This document shows positions 16,624 through 26,699 of a stretch of 47,918 bases of DNA, one piece after another. The DNA is taken from assembly GCA_002321335.1 (NCBI GenBank), contig DCMG01000102.1:22195-70112 (forward strand), written 5' to 3'. A program made the translations under genes and the position numbers. Source of the DNA: Bacteroidales bacterium UBA1628. Its GTDB lineage: Bacteria > Bacteroidota > Bacteroidia > Bacteroidales > UBA932. The notes under the pieces were generated by a model, which was not told the origin of the DNA, ran no database searches, and saw only the letters and a list, made by a program, of their open reading frames with translations. The first letter of the stretch is position 1, and the number at the start of each line of letters is the position of its first letter.

Positions 16624-18843
16624 ATGGACGTGACTGTACGCAAGACCAACGGCTCCTATGAGGAGTACGACAAGGTCAAACTGATGAACGGCATACGCGA
16701 GGCCTACAAGACCGCCGGTGAGGAATGCCCGGAGGCGGTGGTGGTCTCCATAGCGGAGAACCTTTACATTTACGACAAGATCACCAGCCGTGAGATCAGG
16801 CGTCAGGTCGAGGAGAGTCTGATGTCCATCAACAAGAAGGTCGCCGTCGCCTACATCGAGAAGTTCGACGCCGGCCTTGACCTCCGCAAGAAGCGTGACT
16901 TCATCCGTGACTACATCGCCGCGTCCAACGCCGCCACCGGCTCCAAGTTCGACGCCAACGCCAATGTCACCCGCAAGAACATTGTGACCCTCGGCCAGGA
17001 ACTTTACAAGGAGAACAACATCAAGCAGAACCGCTACATCATGAAGGACAAGATCAAGTCCCTCTACGGCCGTTCGCTCGCCAGCCAGTACATCAAGGAC
17101 CTGGAGAGCCACGTCCTCTACAAGCATGACGAGAGCGGCACCCCTGGCTACCCTTACTGCGTCGCCATCACGATGTACCCGTTCCTTGTGGACGGTCTGA
17201 TCAAGCTCGGGGGGGTCTCGGTGGCTCCGACTGACCTCAAGTCATTCTGCGGCGAGTTCATCAACCTTGTATATTCAATCTCATCCCAGTTCATGGGGGC
17301 TGTGGCGACGCCTGAGTTCCTGATGTACCTTGACTACTTCATCCGCAAGGACTACGGCGACGACTATCTCGACCACCTTGAGGACGTGGTGGAGATGAAC
17401 GCCAAGAAGAGAACCCTTGTCAAGGTCATCGACAACTACTTCCAGCAGGTTGTGCATTCCATGAATATGCCGGCTGGCAACCGTGGCTACCAGACCGTGT
17501 TCTGGAACATCAGCTACTTCGACGAGAGCTATTTCCGCGGCGTGTTCGGCGACTTCCGCTTCCCTGACGGGACAGAGCCGAAGTGGGAGACCCTCTCCTG
17601 GCTTCAGAAGCATTTCATGAACTGGTTCAACGAGGAGAGGAACCGCTACATCCTGACCTTCCCGGTCGAGACGATGGCTTTGCTGACCGACGGCAAGGAC
17701 GATTTCATCGACAAGGAATACGCCGACTTCACAGCCGAGATGTGGTCTAAAGGGCACAGCTTCTTCTGCTACCTGTCCGACAGTCCGGACAGCCTCGCGA
17801 GTTGCTGCCGTCTTCGCAACTCGATCACAGAGTTGGACAAGGTCGATGAGTCACACAACCACACCACGCATCAATATTCAATGGGAACGGCTTCGGTGTC
17901 AACAGGCTCCAAGTCTGTCATGACCATCAACCTGAACAGACTCATCCAGCTTGCCACCAGACGCTATTTCCTTGAAAAGAAAGGGATTGTTGTGGATGGC
18001 TCAAAGGCGCTGACCAGAGCCGACTATGACAAGAACCAGCTCTATGAATATATTCGTGCTGCCGTGACCGAGGAGACCGAGAGGGTGCACAAGTACCAGA
18101 AGGCCTTCAACGAGATCATCAAGGATTTTCTGGCCGCGCACATGCTGGATGTCTATCAGGCCGGCTTCATCGACATGAAGAGGCAGTACCTCACGATCGG
18201 TGTGAACGGCCTTACCGACGCCGCCGAGTTCCTTGGCCTTACTATCAGCCCGAATCCTGAGTACAACGAGTTCGTGGATGTCATCCTTGAGACCATCAAC
18301 AGGTCAAACAAGAAGGACAAGACTTCCGACACGATGTTCAACACCGAGTTCGTTCCGGGAGAGAACCTTTCGGGGAAGAACTACAAGTGGGATCAGAAGG
18401 ACGGGTTCTACGTCTCGCCGAAGCATAATATGTACAGTTCGTACTTCTACAATCCGGAGGACGACTCCCTGTCGATGATCGACAAGTTCAAGCTGCACGG
18501 CAACGAGTATGTCAAGCATCTTGATGGAGGCTCCGCCCTGCACATGAACGTGGCTGAGCACTTGTCCAAGGATCAATATCGGCAGCTTCTCAAGACCGCG
18601 GCGCATTACGGTACCAACTACTTCACATTCAACTGCCGCAACACCGTCTGCAACGACTGCGGGTATATCAGCAAGGACACCCTTGAGGTTTGCCCTAAGT
18701 GCGGAAGCCACAATCTGGACTATCTGACCCGCGTGATCGGTTATCTCAAGCGGGTGTCATCGTTCAGCGAGATGCGTCAGGTCGAGGCCGCCCACAGATT
18801 CTACAACCACGACGGTGTCACGGAGGAGGCGTCGAAAGCATGA
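16624..18843 (+). CDS. nrdD: Anaerobic ribonucleoside-triphosphate reductase
   Basis: Oxygen-sensitive class III reductase that makes dNTPs from NTPs by a glycyl radical. The 739-residue product starts MDVTVRKTNGS. An ATP-cone (about 1-95) senses ATP/dATP. The catalytic barrel includes CCRLRNSI. A zinc site uses C676, C679, C690 and C693, and the radical loop RVIGYL has Gly706. A frame start at 16543 exists but lies in the structured leader and encodes non-homologous residues. It overlaps nrdG by four bases (ATGA). Confidence 0.97.
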   Translation: MDVTVRKTNGSYEEYDKVKLMNGIREAYKTAGEECPEAVVVSIAENLYIYDKITSREIRRQVEESLMSINKKVAVAYIEKFDAGLDLRKKRDFIRDYIAASNAATGSKFDANANVTRKNIVTLGQELYKENNIKQNRYIMKDKIKSLYGRSLASQYIKDLESHVLYKHDESGTPGYPYCVAITMYPFLVDGLIKLGGVSVAPTDLKSFCGEFINLVYSISSQFMGAVATPEFLMYLDYFIRKDYGDDYLDHLEDVVEMNAKKRTLVKVIDNYFQQVVHSMNMPAGNRGYQTVFWNISYFDESYFRGVFGDFRFPDGTEPKWETLSWLQKHFMNWFNEERNRYILTFPVETMALLTDGKDDFIDKEYADFTAEMWSKGHSFFCYLSDSPDSLASCCRLRNSITELDKVDESHNHTTHQYSMGTASVSTGSKSVMTINLNRLIQLATRRYFLEKKGIVVDGSKALTRADYDKNQLYEYIRAAVTEETERVHKYQKAFNEIIKDFLAAHMLDVYQAGFIDMKRQYLTIGVNGLTDAAEFLGLTISPNPEYNEFVDVILETINRSNKKDKTSDTMFNTEFVPGENLSGKNYKWDQKDGFYVSPKHNMYSSYFYNPEDDSLSMIDKFKLHGNEYVKHLDGGSALHMNVAEHLSKDQYRQLLKTAAHYGTNYFTFNCRNTVCNDCGYISKDTLEVCPKCGSHNLDYLTRVIGYLKRVSSFSEMRQVEAAHRFYNHDGVTEEASKA

Positions 18844-19331
18844 TAAAATACGTCCCTGAGATGACCTCCGTGGTCATTGAGGAGATTCCTGACAGAGTTA
18901 CCTTGGCGGTTGACATAAGTAACTGCCAAGGTAATTGCGTAGGATGCCATTCTCCTTTTCTGAAGACTGATGTCGGTGTGGAACTGACTGAGGAAGTGAT
19001 TGATTCTCTCGTCGCTGATAATTTTGGGGTGGACTGCTTCCTGTTCCTTGGCGAGGGACAGGATCCGGAATCCCTGTTGAGGCTGGCCGCCCATGTCCGT
19101 TCGAGGGGGCTTGCTGTCGCCTTGTACTCCGGACGTGCTGCTGTCGAGGATGAGATATTCACGGCCTTTGATTATGTAAAGGTCGGCCCGTACATCAAGT
19201 CCTTTGGACCGCTGAACTCCAAGACCACCAACCAACGGCTCTACAAGGTGACCCATACCGCGGTCAGTTATTCCCTTACAGACATCACCTCCCGTTTCTG
19301 GCACAGGGACATCGATCCGAACATCAAATAA
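18840..19331 (+). CDS. nrdG: Anaerobic ribonucleotide reductase-activating protein
   Basis: A radical-SAM enzyme that generates the glycyl radical on NrdD. The 163-residue protein has the iron-sulfur motif Cys29-x3-Cys33-x2-Cys36 (CQGNCVGC), then FLGEGQDPESLLRL and a YSGR segment. The start ATG lies in the last codons of nrdD (ATGA overlap); an upstream in-frame ATG at 18699 is inside nrdD and not used. The stop is followed by a REP-like element, then the promoter of the surface operon. Confidence 0.94.
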   Translation: MIKYVPEMTSVVIEEIPDRVTLAVDISNCQGNCVGCHSPFLKTDVGVELTEEVIDSLVADNFGVDCFLFLGEGQDPESLLRLAAHVRSRGLAVALYSGRAAVEDEIFTAFDYVKVGPYIKSFGPLNSKTTNQRLYKVTHTAVSYSLTDITSRFWHRDIDPNIK

Positions 19332-19357
19332 GAACGTCGCAGCAGCAGAATCTATAT

Positions 19358-19385
19358 CGGTCGCTGAACTTGTCGAAGCGACTGG
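19358..19385. repeat. REP-like palindromic repeat after nrdG
   Basis: CGGTCGCTGAACTTGTCGAAGCGACTGG, with core at 19364-19378. The outer arms GTCGCT/AGCGAC can pair. It is the same family as the copies in ftsK and at 37218 and 45925, with one base changed in the core. It lies 26 bases past the nrdG stop and may act as its 3' hairpin. Confidence 0.75.
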
Positions 19386-19483
19386 CTTATGAAATAATAT
19401 TCTGTAAATTTTGTAAATATTCGCTTGTTCATTCGAAAATATTGCGTATATTTCGGACTTGTTTTACGTGTTTTTGACTTATA

Positions 19484-19491
19484 TAAGTTTG
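19484..19491 (+). promoter_or_regulatory. -7 element before the surface lipoprotein/SusCD operon
   Basis: TAAGTTTG matches TAnnTTTG and lies 13 bases before the first ATG of the operon, which would make a very short leader. The nearest -33 candidate is CTTG at 19458-19461 with a 22-base spacer, so the match is partial. I see no adjacent regulator, ECF sigma or anti-sigma gene. Confidence 0.5.
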
Positions 19492-19504
19492 CGTTTAGTT
19501 AGTT

Positions 19505-21262
19505 ATGTATAAAAATTCATTTGGAAGAATCTTGTGTTCCGCCATGTTGGCCGCAGCGGCCGGGTTGTTCTCTTTGGCGGTGGCGTCTTGCAATGGCAAC
19601 AACGGGAATGACGAACCGGAACCGGTTAGGGAAAACGTTCAGTTCATGCAAGAGACTGTTTCCATTCCGATTGAGGGTGAAGGAACTGTCTCTCTGAAGG
19701 TGACTCCGATTGAGAAATTGTCGGAAGTTGAGGTCAAGGTGGCAGACGAAGATGTCGTTGAAGTCTCCCAAAAGGCCGATGATCAGGGCTACGTATTCAC
19801 AATGAAGGCAAAGGCTCTCGGCTCGACCACAATTGTGGCCGTCCTTGGGTCCTGCATCGCAAAGTGCGCTGTCACCGTTGATCCTATCGCCGTCACAGGA
19901 ATATCCTTGAACAAAACCTCAATGCAACTCTTTGTCGGAGAGTCAGAGATCTTGAGCGCCACGATCTCTCCGGACAACGCCACCAGCCCAAGCATATCCT
20001 GGGATTCCAGTGACAAGGAGGTGGCGACCGTCGAGAACGGGGTAGTTAAGGCCATCGCCGCCGGCAAGGCCACTATCACTGCCGCATCTTCCTCTTTTAC
20101 AGCGGAGTGCGAGGTGGAGGTCAAGACGGTCGAGGCGGAGTCGTTGACGTTTGATGTCACCTCAAAGGAACTTGTTGAGAATGAGCCGTTCATACTAAAT
20201 GCTACTATCCTGCCTGAAGGTACGACAGACAAGACGGTTGAATGGAGTGTTGATGATTCCGAAGTTCTTAAAATAGTTCCTTTTGACGCTGACGATAGCG
20301 ATAACATAGTCTCCGCCACGGTAACCTCGCTCAAGGCTGGCGAAGCCAAGATCACGGCTGCCATCAATAATGTCAAGGCTGTATGTTCTGTCTCAGTAAA
20401 GGCGAAGGAACCTCCTGTGGCTCCTGCCAAGATTGGAGACTACTTCTATTCAGATGGCACATGGAGTGACGGAGGTCTGATTTCTATCAATGATGATGGG
20501 ACCAAACCTGTCTGGGCTGAGAACAAACCGGCTCCGGTAGAGGGTAAAACCGTGATTGGCATCGTGTTCCAGACGGATTCCAAACGATTCTCCACCGTTG
20601 AGCAACAGCAAGGGTTCACACATGGCTTGGTATTCTGCTTGAAGTCCGCGCATGGGCCAGGCACTATGTACACACGGTACACGCTTGAAGATGATTTCAC
20701 TTGCGTTGGTAAGGGAAAGTTGGGCTCCACGTGGTATAACAACTTGAGCGGTCAGGCTGAGAATGCCCAGGTGCTTGCCACATATCCGGGTTCGGCCATT
20801 AAGAAATGTCCTGCCTTTGATTGGACCCATACGGATTTTGTGCCTGCGGCTCCGTTGAACACTTCAGGCTGGTTCATCCCGAGCATAGGCCAGTTATGGG
20901 ACTTCATGGCTAACCTTGGAGGGGAGGAAATCGCATTGCATCTGAAGAGCCTTAGGGATTATGGCTACGATGTTACCTATGGCATGGCGACCAAACTGTC
21001 TTATGACCCGATCGCAAAGCTTAACTCGAATTGGGCATTGGTCCCTGCTGACCAGAAAGATGATCTGATTCCTTCGATTTTTGACAGGCAGGTTGGAAGT
21101 TCGCCTAAATTCAATGTCTGCGAATTGATGTCATCATCGCTTTACAGTGCTGGAGAGGACTGTCAGTGCTGCATATTCTGGCTTGGTGACAACGGTGAAT
21201 TCGACACGTTTATGGCTTACGGCAATGACCTCATTGTCTGCCATCCTATACTTGCGTTTTAG
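19505..21262 (+). CDS. Ig-like (Big_2) domain lipoprotein
   Basis: A 585-residue lipoprotein; the lipobox ends VASC29, followed by NGNNGNDEPE. Residues about 45-130 form one Ig-like strand set. About 131-210 is a clear Big_2 domain (VTGISLNKTSMQLFVGESE, SSDKEVATVENGVVKAIAAG), and about 211-298 a second. The C-terminal part begins KIGDYFYSDGTWSDGG, a segment that recurs in Bacteroidota surface proteins, and contains NTSGWFIPSIGQLWDFM, similar in style to FISUMP domains. It is the first gene of a ten-gene run; adhesion or substrate binding is inferred, not shown. Confidence 0.85.
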   Translation: MYKNSFGRILCSAMLAAAAGLFSLAVASCNGNNGNDEPEPVRENVQFMQETVSIPIEGEGTVSLKVTPIEKLSEVEVKVADEDVVEVSQKADDQGYVFTMKAKALGSTTIVAVLGSCIAKCAVTVDPIAVTGISLNKTSMQLFVGESEILSATISPDNATSPSISWDSSDKEVATVENGVVKAIAAGKATITAASSSFTAECEVEVKTVEAESLTFDVTSKELVENEPFILNATILPEGTTDKTVEWSVDDSEVLKIVPFDADDSDNIVSATVTSLKAGEAKITAAINNVKAVCSVSVKAKEPPVAPAKIGDYFYSDGTWSDGGLISINDDGTKPVWAENKPAPVEGKTVIGIVFQTDSKRFSTVEQQQGFTHGLVFCLKSAHGPGTMYTRYTLEDDFTCVGKGKLGSTWYNNLSGQAENAQVLATYPGSAIKKCPAFDWTHTDFVPAAPLNTSGWFIPSIGQLWDFMANLGGEEIALHLKSLRDYGYDVTYGMATKLSYDPIAKLNSNWALVPADQKDDLIPSIFDRQVGSSPKFNVCELMSSSLYSAGEDCQCCIFWLGDNGEFDTFMAYGNDLIVCHPILAF

Positions 21263-21295
21263 TTAAAACGAGATATTAGTAAATTCTGTATAGTT

Positions 21296-22177
21296 ATGAA
21301 AAAGGTATTTTTGACATTGCTCGCCGCAGCGTCGCTCTGCGCCTGCACAGGAGACCTCAAGGACAGGGTTGACACTCTGGAGACCAGGGTCACCGCCCTT
21401 GAGAACAAGGTGAATGAGAACGTAAGTGCCATCACGAAGCTCGCCGAAGCCGCAGCAAAGGCCGTTACAATCGAGTCTGTGACTTTCAACGAGGATAAAT
21501 CAAGTTATACAATCAAATTCAGCGACGGCACAACAGCTGAACTGACCAATGGTAAGGATGCTGAGGCTCCGGTTGTTGGTGTCAAGGAGTCCGATGGAGT
21601 GCTTTACTGGACCGTCAACGGTGAGTTCATGACCAATAATGGAGGGAAGGTTCCTGTCACCGGCAAGGATGGCGTTGACGGGAAGACTCCTCAGTTCAAG
21701 ATTGAGGATGGAAAATGGTATGTTTCCTTCGACGGCAAGGCATGGGAGCCAGTTGCCGTGACCGGCACGGTAGAACCTAAGCTTGAGATGACAGAGACCG
21801 ACACCGAGTACATATTCACGCTCGGTGAGACCGTCATCAAGATTGCCAAGGAAAAGGCTTTCGCCATCAAGGTGGAAAGCGATGCTGTGAGCATCGAACC
21901 TGGCAAGACTGCGACATTCAAGTACACTGTCACCGGAGCCGATGAGACCACTCACGTTGTGGCCGAGTCTTCGACTTTCGAGGTAAAGGTGGATGAGGCC
22001 AAGTCCACCATAACCGTGGTCGCTCCTAAGGCAATGGTTTCCGGCTACGTCATCGTCAAGGCTGTCCGCAACAGCGACGGAAAGTACTCCGCCCAGTACA
22101 TAAGCATCAAGAAGGATTCTTACGGGACCTTCGGCGGAATCATCGTCAGTGATGAGAATGAATATCTTAACTGGTAA
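21296..22177 (+). CDS. DUF4988-type lipoprotein with N-terminal coiled coil
   Basis: A 293-residue lipoprotein (lipobox LCAC17, then TGDLKDRVD). Residues about 20-55 have heptads suited to a trimeric coiled coil (LKDRVDTLETRVTALENKV). A DUF4988-like domain follows (YTIKFSDGTTAELTNGKD; VTGKDGVDGKTPQFKIEDGK), the module found at the N-terminus of PL29-type lyases and other surface proteins. The C-terminal 100 residues look like an Ig/BACON-type sandwich. No lyase domain is present, so I assign no enzyme activity. The spacing is 33 bases from the previous gene and 14 to the next. Confidence 0.82.
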   Translation: MKKVFLTLLAAASLCACTGDLKDRVDTLETRVTALENKVNENVSAITKLAEAAAKAVTIESVTFNEDKSSYTIKFSDGTTAELTNGKDAEAPVVGVKESDGVLYWTVNGEFMTNNGGKVPVTGKDGVDGKTPQFKIEDGKWYVSFDGKAWEPVAVTGTVEPKLEMTETDTEYIFTLGETVIKIAKEKAFAIKVESDAVSIEPGKTATFKYTVTGADETTHVVAESSTFEVKVDEAKSTITVVAPKAMVSGYVIVKAVRNSDGKYSAQYISIKKDSYGTFGGIIVSDENEYLNW

Positions 22178-22191
22178 AATAACGAACTGAA

Positions 22192-24474
22192 ATGAAAAAG
22201 TCATTATATATCGCGGCCGCTCTCATGGCAGTTGCCGGCTGCTCCAAGTCAGAACTCGCTCCGGAAACCGCCGGAACACATGACATCAATGTCTCCGTCG
22301 CTGTCAGCACAGGCGCGGACACCAAGGCCGTCTATGATGGTGACAGCCACATCAAATTCGAGAAGGGTGACTATTTCTATGCCGCTGTGGCGAAGAAGGC
22401 AACTCCTACCAAGGGTGTCAAGGTCGCAAAAAGCAAGGGCGCTGCCGCAGGAGTTTATTATTCTGCTTTCAGAATCAATGATTTTGAGGCTGAATCTCCA
22501 GTATTCAATGGAGAACTTTGGAGCATAGTTGACGCGGATTTCGCTGATGAATATAATTTCTACGGAATATTCCCGGCAAATGCTGTTCTCACCTCTTTTT
22601 CAGAAGATGACCTGACATCCTGGACTGTCAAGATTCCAGAGGAGCAGACTGCGTCTCAGACATCCTGGTACAACCGCGCGGACATTATGCTCGTGAAGCC
22701 GACCACGATCTCGACATCAAACAATAAACATGATGATGAATATGGTGAGTATTCCACCGTCAACAGCGAGGCTGTGAAATTCGCCCATCTGTTTGGTTTC
22801 GGAAAGATCACTTTCGCAGGTGTGCCTGAGGTTTATGCCAATCAGGTAGTCAAGAGTGTCAAGATCGAGGCAGTCGGCGAGAACAAGGCTCTTGTCGGTC
22901 GTTACGAGGTTGACATCACAAAGGACATCGAGGACGTTGTGGCCAAGCCGGCGTCAACCATCGCCTACATCAATCTTCCTGGTGACGGAAAGACAACGGT
23001 GGCGGATTATGCCGCTTGGTTTGTGGCCAACACCGGAACATTCGATGTCAGAATCTCTGTGTTCACAAACAAGGCTGACCTTGTCTTCGAGCGCCAGGGA
23101 CTTGTCATCAACCGCGGTGTCATCGCTTCTCCTACAGTCAACTTCAAGGGGACTGATAAGGTTGATTCTCACGATGTGGCTCTTGCCGAAGGTGAGAATT
23201 GGACAAACACCATGACCTACTCAAAGGCAATCACGGGCAGCAAGAAGGAGAACACGTGGGGAGACGGTGACAAGAAGATGCCATTCTTTATCACTTACCC
23301 TGGCTCGACAAACAGCAATTATGGCTGGGGTATCTCAACAGACAGCGGTTATGCTCAGGGTCTTGCCTACTCTTACATCCAAGGCGGAAAGATTGTCCTG
23401 TCGTCAGCGGCAGATTTCAGCGGTATCAAGGAAATTATGGTCAACCTTGGCATTTATGACAATGACGTGGCGGCTGATTTCACTGTCAGCGTTGCCAAGG
23501 ATGGTGTTGATCATGTCCTCGGTAAGGCAAGAATCACCGGCAGCAATGTCAATGCTGAAGGAAAGAACTATTATTTCAGCGCCGGTTCAGAAAGCGTTGC
23601 GGGACAGTTGAAGGTTACCGTTGACAACTTCTCAAATGCCGGCTGCCGCCCATATGTCGGAACAATCAGCATCAATCCTGCTCCTGGAATCGTGCTTGAC
23701 AACGACAAAATCAAGGTTGCTAAGAGTGCTCATTCCGAGACGGTCGATTGTGGTGTTTATGCGGCTACTGGTGATCCTGCTGTGACTGTCGCTGATGATG
23801 CCAAAGGGTGGCTTTCCGCTTCATGGGCTTTAAACAAACTTACCGTGACCGTGGCTGAGAACACCGGAAAGAAGAGAGTCGGAACAATCACCATCAAGGC
23901 GAAAGGGCTGTCGGAGACTACCAAGAAAGTCACTGTCGAGCAGGCCAGCGCTACCGCCGTGACCTACAAGTTGTCTGTGACCGCGGATGATATGTACAAG
24001 GTACTCAAGGCTGAGGTCGATAAGATTGAGGGTGAAGGCAAGACTGTGGATCCTTTGACCGGCTATCCTGTTACGGCAAAGTTCACTGCCAAGGGTGTTG
24101 ATGACCCGACTAAGACTACGGAAGTTGAGATCTATGGCGACAAACTCTACATCGGTTCTGCCACTGAGACTTCTTTCAAGTCCAAGGGTAGCCTCAAATG
24201 CACATCGGCTGTCGGTGTGATTTCCAAGATTGTTGTCGTGGCGGACAAGAAGATGAAGGCTGGCGCTTACGATGATCTTATCTTGAAGCTGTCCTCTGAC
24301 GGAAGCTCGTGGTCAAAGGTCAACAGCAATGCTTTGTCTTACACTGGTGACGGCCCTTACACCAGTACAGCGGTGATAGAAGACGATTCTGTTAATTGGT
24401 TTGACATTGCTATTACCAATTGGGGTAGTGCGACTCCGATCTATAGTTTTGAAGTAACATTTACAACTGACTGA
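22192..24474 (+). CDS. Fimbrillin-like / BACON domain lipoprotein
   Basis: A 760-residue lipoprotein (lipobox VAGC17). Residues about 30-330 resemble the fimbrillin/Mfa-like family: DTKAVYDGDSHIKFEKGDYF, a central EYNFYGIFPANA, and VKFAHLFGFGKITF. A middle region (about 340-500) looks like a discoidin/jelly-roll binding sandwich. BACON-like repeats follow (about 500-590), with GWLSASWALNKLTVTVAENTG and TTKKVTVEQAS. The C-terminal region is another beta sandwich. BACON domains are thought to bind proteins, glycoproteins or mucin. The stop overlaps the next ATG by one base. Confidence 0.78.
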   Translation: MKKSLYIAAALMAVAGCSKSELAPETAGTHDINVSVAVSTGADTKAVYDGDSHIKFEKGDYFYAAVAKKATPTKGVKVAKSKGAAAGVYYSAFRINDFEAESPVFNGELWSIVDADFADEYNFYGIFPANAVLTSFSEDDLTSWTVKIPEEQTASQTSWYNRADIMLVKPTTISTSNNKHDDEYGEYSTVNSEAVKFAHLFGFGKITFAGVPEVYANQVVKSVKIEAVGENKALVGRYEVDITKDIEDVVAKPASTIAYINLPGDGKTTVADYAAWFVANTGTFDVRISVFTNKADLVFERQGLVINRGVIASPTVNFKGTDKVDSHDVALAEGENWTNTMTYSKAITGSKKENTWGDGDKKMPFFITYPGSTNSNYGWGISTDSGYAQGLAYSYIQGGKIVLSSAADFSGIKEIMVNLGIYDNDVAADFTVSVAKDGVDHVLGKARITGSNVNAEGKNYYFSAGSESVAGQLKVTVDNFSNAGCRPYVGTISINPAPGIVLDNDKIKVAKSAHSETVDCGVYAATGDPAVTVADDAKGWLSASWALNKLTVTVAENTGKKRVGTITIKAKGLSETTKKVTVEQASATAVTYKLSVTADDMYKVLKAEVDKIEGEGKTVDPLTGYPVTAKFTAKGVDDPTKTTEVEIYGDKLYIGSATETSFKSKGSLKCTSAVGVISKIVVVADKKMKAGAYDDLILKLSSDGSSWSKVNSNALSYTGDGPYTSTAVIEDDSVNWFDIAITNWGSATPIYSFEVTFTTD

Positions 24475-25592
24475 TGAGTAGATTAAATAATCTGTTCAAG
24501 ATGATTGTGGCTATGGTTTTCACCATAGTCACAATTTCTTGTGAGAAAGACAATGGAGAGAAAACAAAGTTTGACTCCACTATCAACATTACCGGAGATA
24601 AGCTGTTGACCGTGTCTTCGTCCGCTTCCGGATTCGAGGTAAAATATTCAGTGACGGGGAATGATGCAGCGCAGGCCGTGACCGCTGTCGCCGATCAAGA
24701 TTGGATTGTGCTGGACAACACAGTGTCCGGGACCGTCGGGGTGTCTGTAGCCGCAAATCTTTCTGCTGAAGACAGAACCGCTGTGATCACCTTGAGCCTG
24801 AAAGGGGCGGAAGATGCCTATGTCACCGTGCTCCAGTCTTCTGATCCGGACTACCGGATCGACACCAAGATGAAGTTCGATCTGAATGTCACGGATGTCG
24901 AGGCCACCAGCGCTTTGGTCTCCGTCGCTCCGACAAACTCCGACTCGTACTACTGCTATGGTGTAGTCACGGCTGACCAATACGCCAAGTTCAACGGTGA
25001 CGGAAAAGCTTTTGTCGCGGACTATGCAAAGCAGTTGATTGACTATGCGCGTAAAAGTGCGGAGGCTAGCGGGCGGGAGTTCTCTCTTGCTGATTATCTT
25101 ACCAAAGGTTATGAGTCACGAACATACAATGGCTTTTCGCCTTTGTCAAACTACTATCTTTTTGCCTTTGACATGACGTTGGGCGGAGAGTACAGCGGCA
25201 ATCTGGCTGTGAAGAAGTTCACTACCAAGAAGTATCCGGACTCAGCGCCTGATTTCACAATCACGGTAGATGCGGACGCGAATGTCAAGGTGATACCGTC
25301 AGACGCCTCTGTCACTTACGTGCTGACTGTAGACAGTTATGATGTGTGGAGCAGCAGCGCCACTCCGAAAGCCTGCGCCGATGACTTCCTCAAATGGGTG
25401 GAAGACAGTGACTACTCGATCAGGTCGTTCATGCATCAAGGGGAGTATTCCGAGTGCTACTATAACCCTAAGGCACAGATGAACAACCTTACCACGGGAG
25501 ATTATGTGGCCTACGCTTTCGGCTATAACGGATCGAAGATCACCACAGGGGTCTCCTATCTGAAGTTCCATTTTGACGAACCGGAAAATTAG
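24474..25592 (+). CDS. BACON-domain lipoprotein A
   Basis: A 372-residue lipoprotein (lipobox TISC23, then EKDNGEK). An N-terminal BACON domain (about 45-125) has AVADQDWIVLDNTVSGTV, DRTAVITLSLKGAEDAYVTV and QSSD. Two related beta-rich modules follow. One starts near TSALVSVAPTNSDSYYCYGV and ends FSPLSNYYLFAFDMTL. The second (VKVIPSDASVTYVLTVDSYD) ends TGDYVAYAFGY. The next gene has the same plan and the Fn3 protein at 28595 has similar modules, so the three may share an ancestral unit. Confidence 0.8.
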   Translation: MSRLNNLFKMIVAMVFTIVTISCEKDNGEKTKFDSTINITGDKLLTVSSSASGFEVKYSVTGNDAAQAVTAVADQDWIVLDNTVSGTVGVSVAANLSAEDRTAVITLSLKGAEDAYVTVLQSSDPDYRIDTKMKFDLNVTDVEATSALVSVAPTNSDSYYCYGVVTADQYAKFNGDGKAFVADYAKQLIDYARKSAEASGREFSLADYLTKGYESRTYNGFSPLSNYYLFAFDMTLGGEYSGNLAVKKFTTKKYPDSAPDFTITVDADANVKVIPSDASVTYVLTVDSYDVWSSSATPKACADDFLKWVEDSDYSIRSFMHQGEYSECYYNPKAQMNNLTTGDYVAYAFGYNGSKITTGVSYLKFHFDEPEN

Positions 25593-25598
25593 ACTTAA

Positions 25599-26696
25599 AT
25601 GAAGATTTCATCAATATTCAGACTGATCGCTTCGACCTTTGTCTCTGCCGCCTGTCTTGTCTCATGTGGCGGCAGCGGCTCGGGAGGCGATGAGGAACAA
25701 ACCTCGACTTTTGACGTGAAAAACCGTCTCTTAAGTGTCTCTGCTGATGGAGACAAGGTTTCAGTTGACTATGGCATCAAAGGGGCTAAGGAGGGCAACA
25801 CCGCCGAAGTCTCGACTGATGCCGGGTGGATTCATCTTGGCAAGGTCTATAGCACGACCTTCAGTTTCGAAGTCGACAAGAACGACAGCGGCGCTGACAG
25901 AACCGGAGAGATCAAAATGACCTGTGCCGGAGTCCAACCGTTGACTCTTGTCGTGAGCCAGGGCAAAGAGGGATCCACGACTCCGGCCTACAACAAATTC
26001 AAGATTGAGGTCAGCGAGATCACGACTTCTTCCGCAAGGGTGGTCATCACGCCTGTGGACGCCGCCGAGACCTATCTTTACTCGATTGTCAGCAAATCAG
26101 ACTATGATAAGTTCAGCAATGCCGAGGCTTACATCAAGAGGAGGATTGAACAGATCAAAGAGTTATGCGCCATCTACGGTGTGAAACCAGAGTCTTTCCT
26201 TACCAAAGGCAATTTCGACACGGATAAACTGGAGACAAGCCGTAAGACCACGATCATGGACAACACTGTCTATTACGCCGCCGCCTTCGACCTGAAATTC
26301 GATGATAAAGGCAACGCCTCCTACAGTGGCAAGATCGATTTGTCCGAGTTCCGCTCCAAGAAGGCTACACAGTCAAATATGTCATTGACTCTGAATATGT
26401 CAGGCACACATCTCAATGTCACCTCTACTTCGGTTTCCGACACCTGGATCTGCGATGTCCTGACAAAGGAAAGTTGGGATGAACTCCCGACGCCTGAGGA
26501 TGTCGCCCGCACGTACGTCTCCCAAATGATGCAGCTCGGTGGCGTGACTCTCTATCAGGGAAGTGCGAGTGTTGATTTCAAGGACACCGTTGACGAGAGA
26601 GGCAAGGAATATGTAGCCTATGCCGTCGGCTACCGTCAATCGGACACCGACGGTGGTCTGACAACAGAAGTGAAGTACATAACTTTCAAGTATTAG
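25599..26696 (+). CDS. BACON-domain lipoprotein B (paralogue of A)
   Basis: A 365-residue lipoprotein (lipobox LVSC23, then GGSGSGGDEE; acidic residues soon after the Cys recall Bacteroidota surface-export signals). A BACON domain (about 40-120) contains VSTDAGWIHLGKV and ADRTGEIKMTCAG. Two modules follow, matching those of the preceding gene: TSSARVVITPVDAAETYLYS ending TVYYAAAFDL, and TSTSVSDTWICDVL ending GKEYVAYAVGY. The conserved order and the six-base gap suggest tandem duplication followed by divergence. The subtilase gene follows after three bases. Confidence 0.8.
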   Translation: MKISSIFRLIASTFVSAACLVSCGGSGSGGDEEQTSTFDVKNRLLSVSADGDKVSVDYGIKGAKEGNTAEVSTDAGWIHLGKVYSTTFSFEVDKNDSGADRTGEIKMTCAGVQPLTLVVSQGKEGSTTPAYNKFKIEVSEITTSSARVVITPVDAAETYLYSIVSKSDYDKFSNAEAYIKRRIEQIKELCAIYGVKPESFLTKGNFDTDKLETSRKTTIMDNTVYYAAAFDLKFDDKGNASYSGKIDLSEFRSKKATQSNMSLTLNMSGTHLNVTSTSVSDTWICDVLTKESWDELPTPEDVARTYVSQMMQLGGVTLYQGSASVDFKDTVDERGKEYVAYAVGYRQSDTDGGLTTEVKYITFKY

Positions 26697-26699
26697 TTT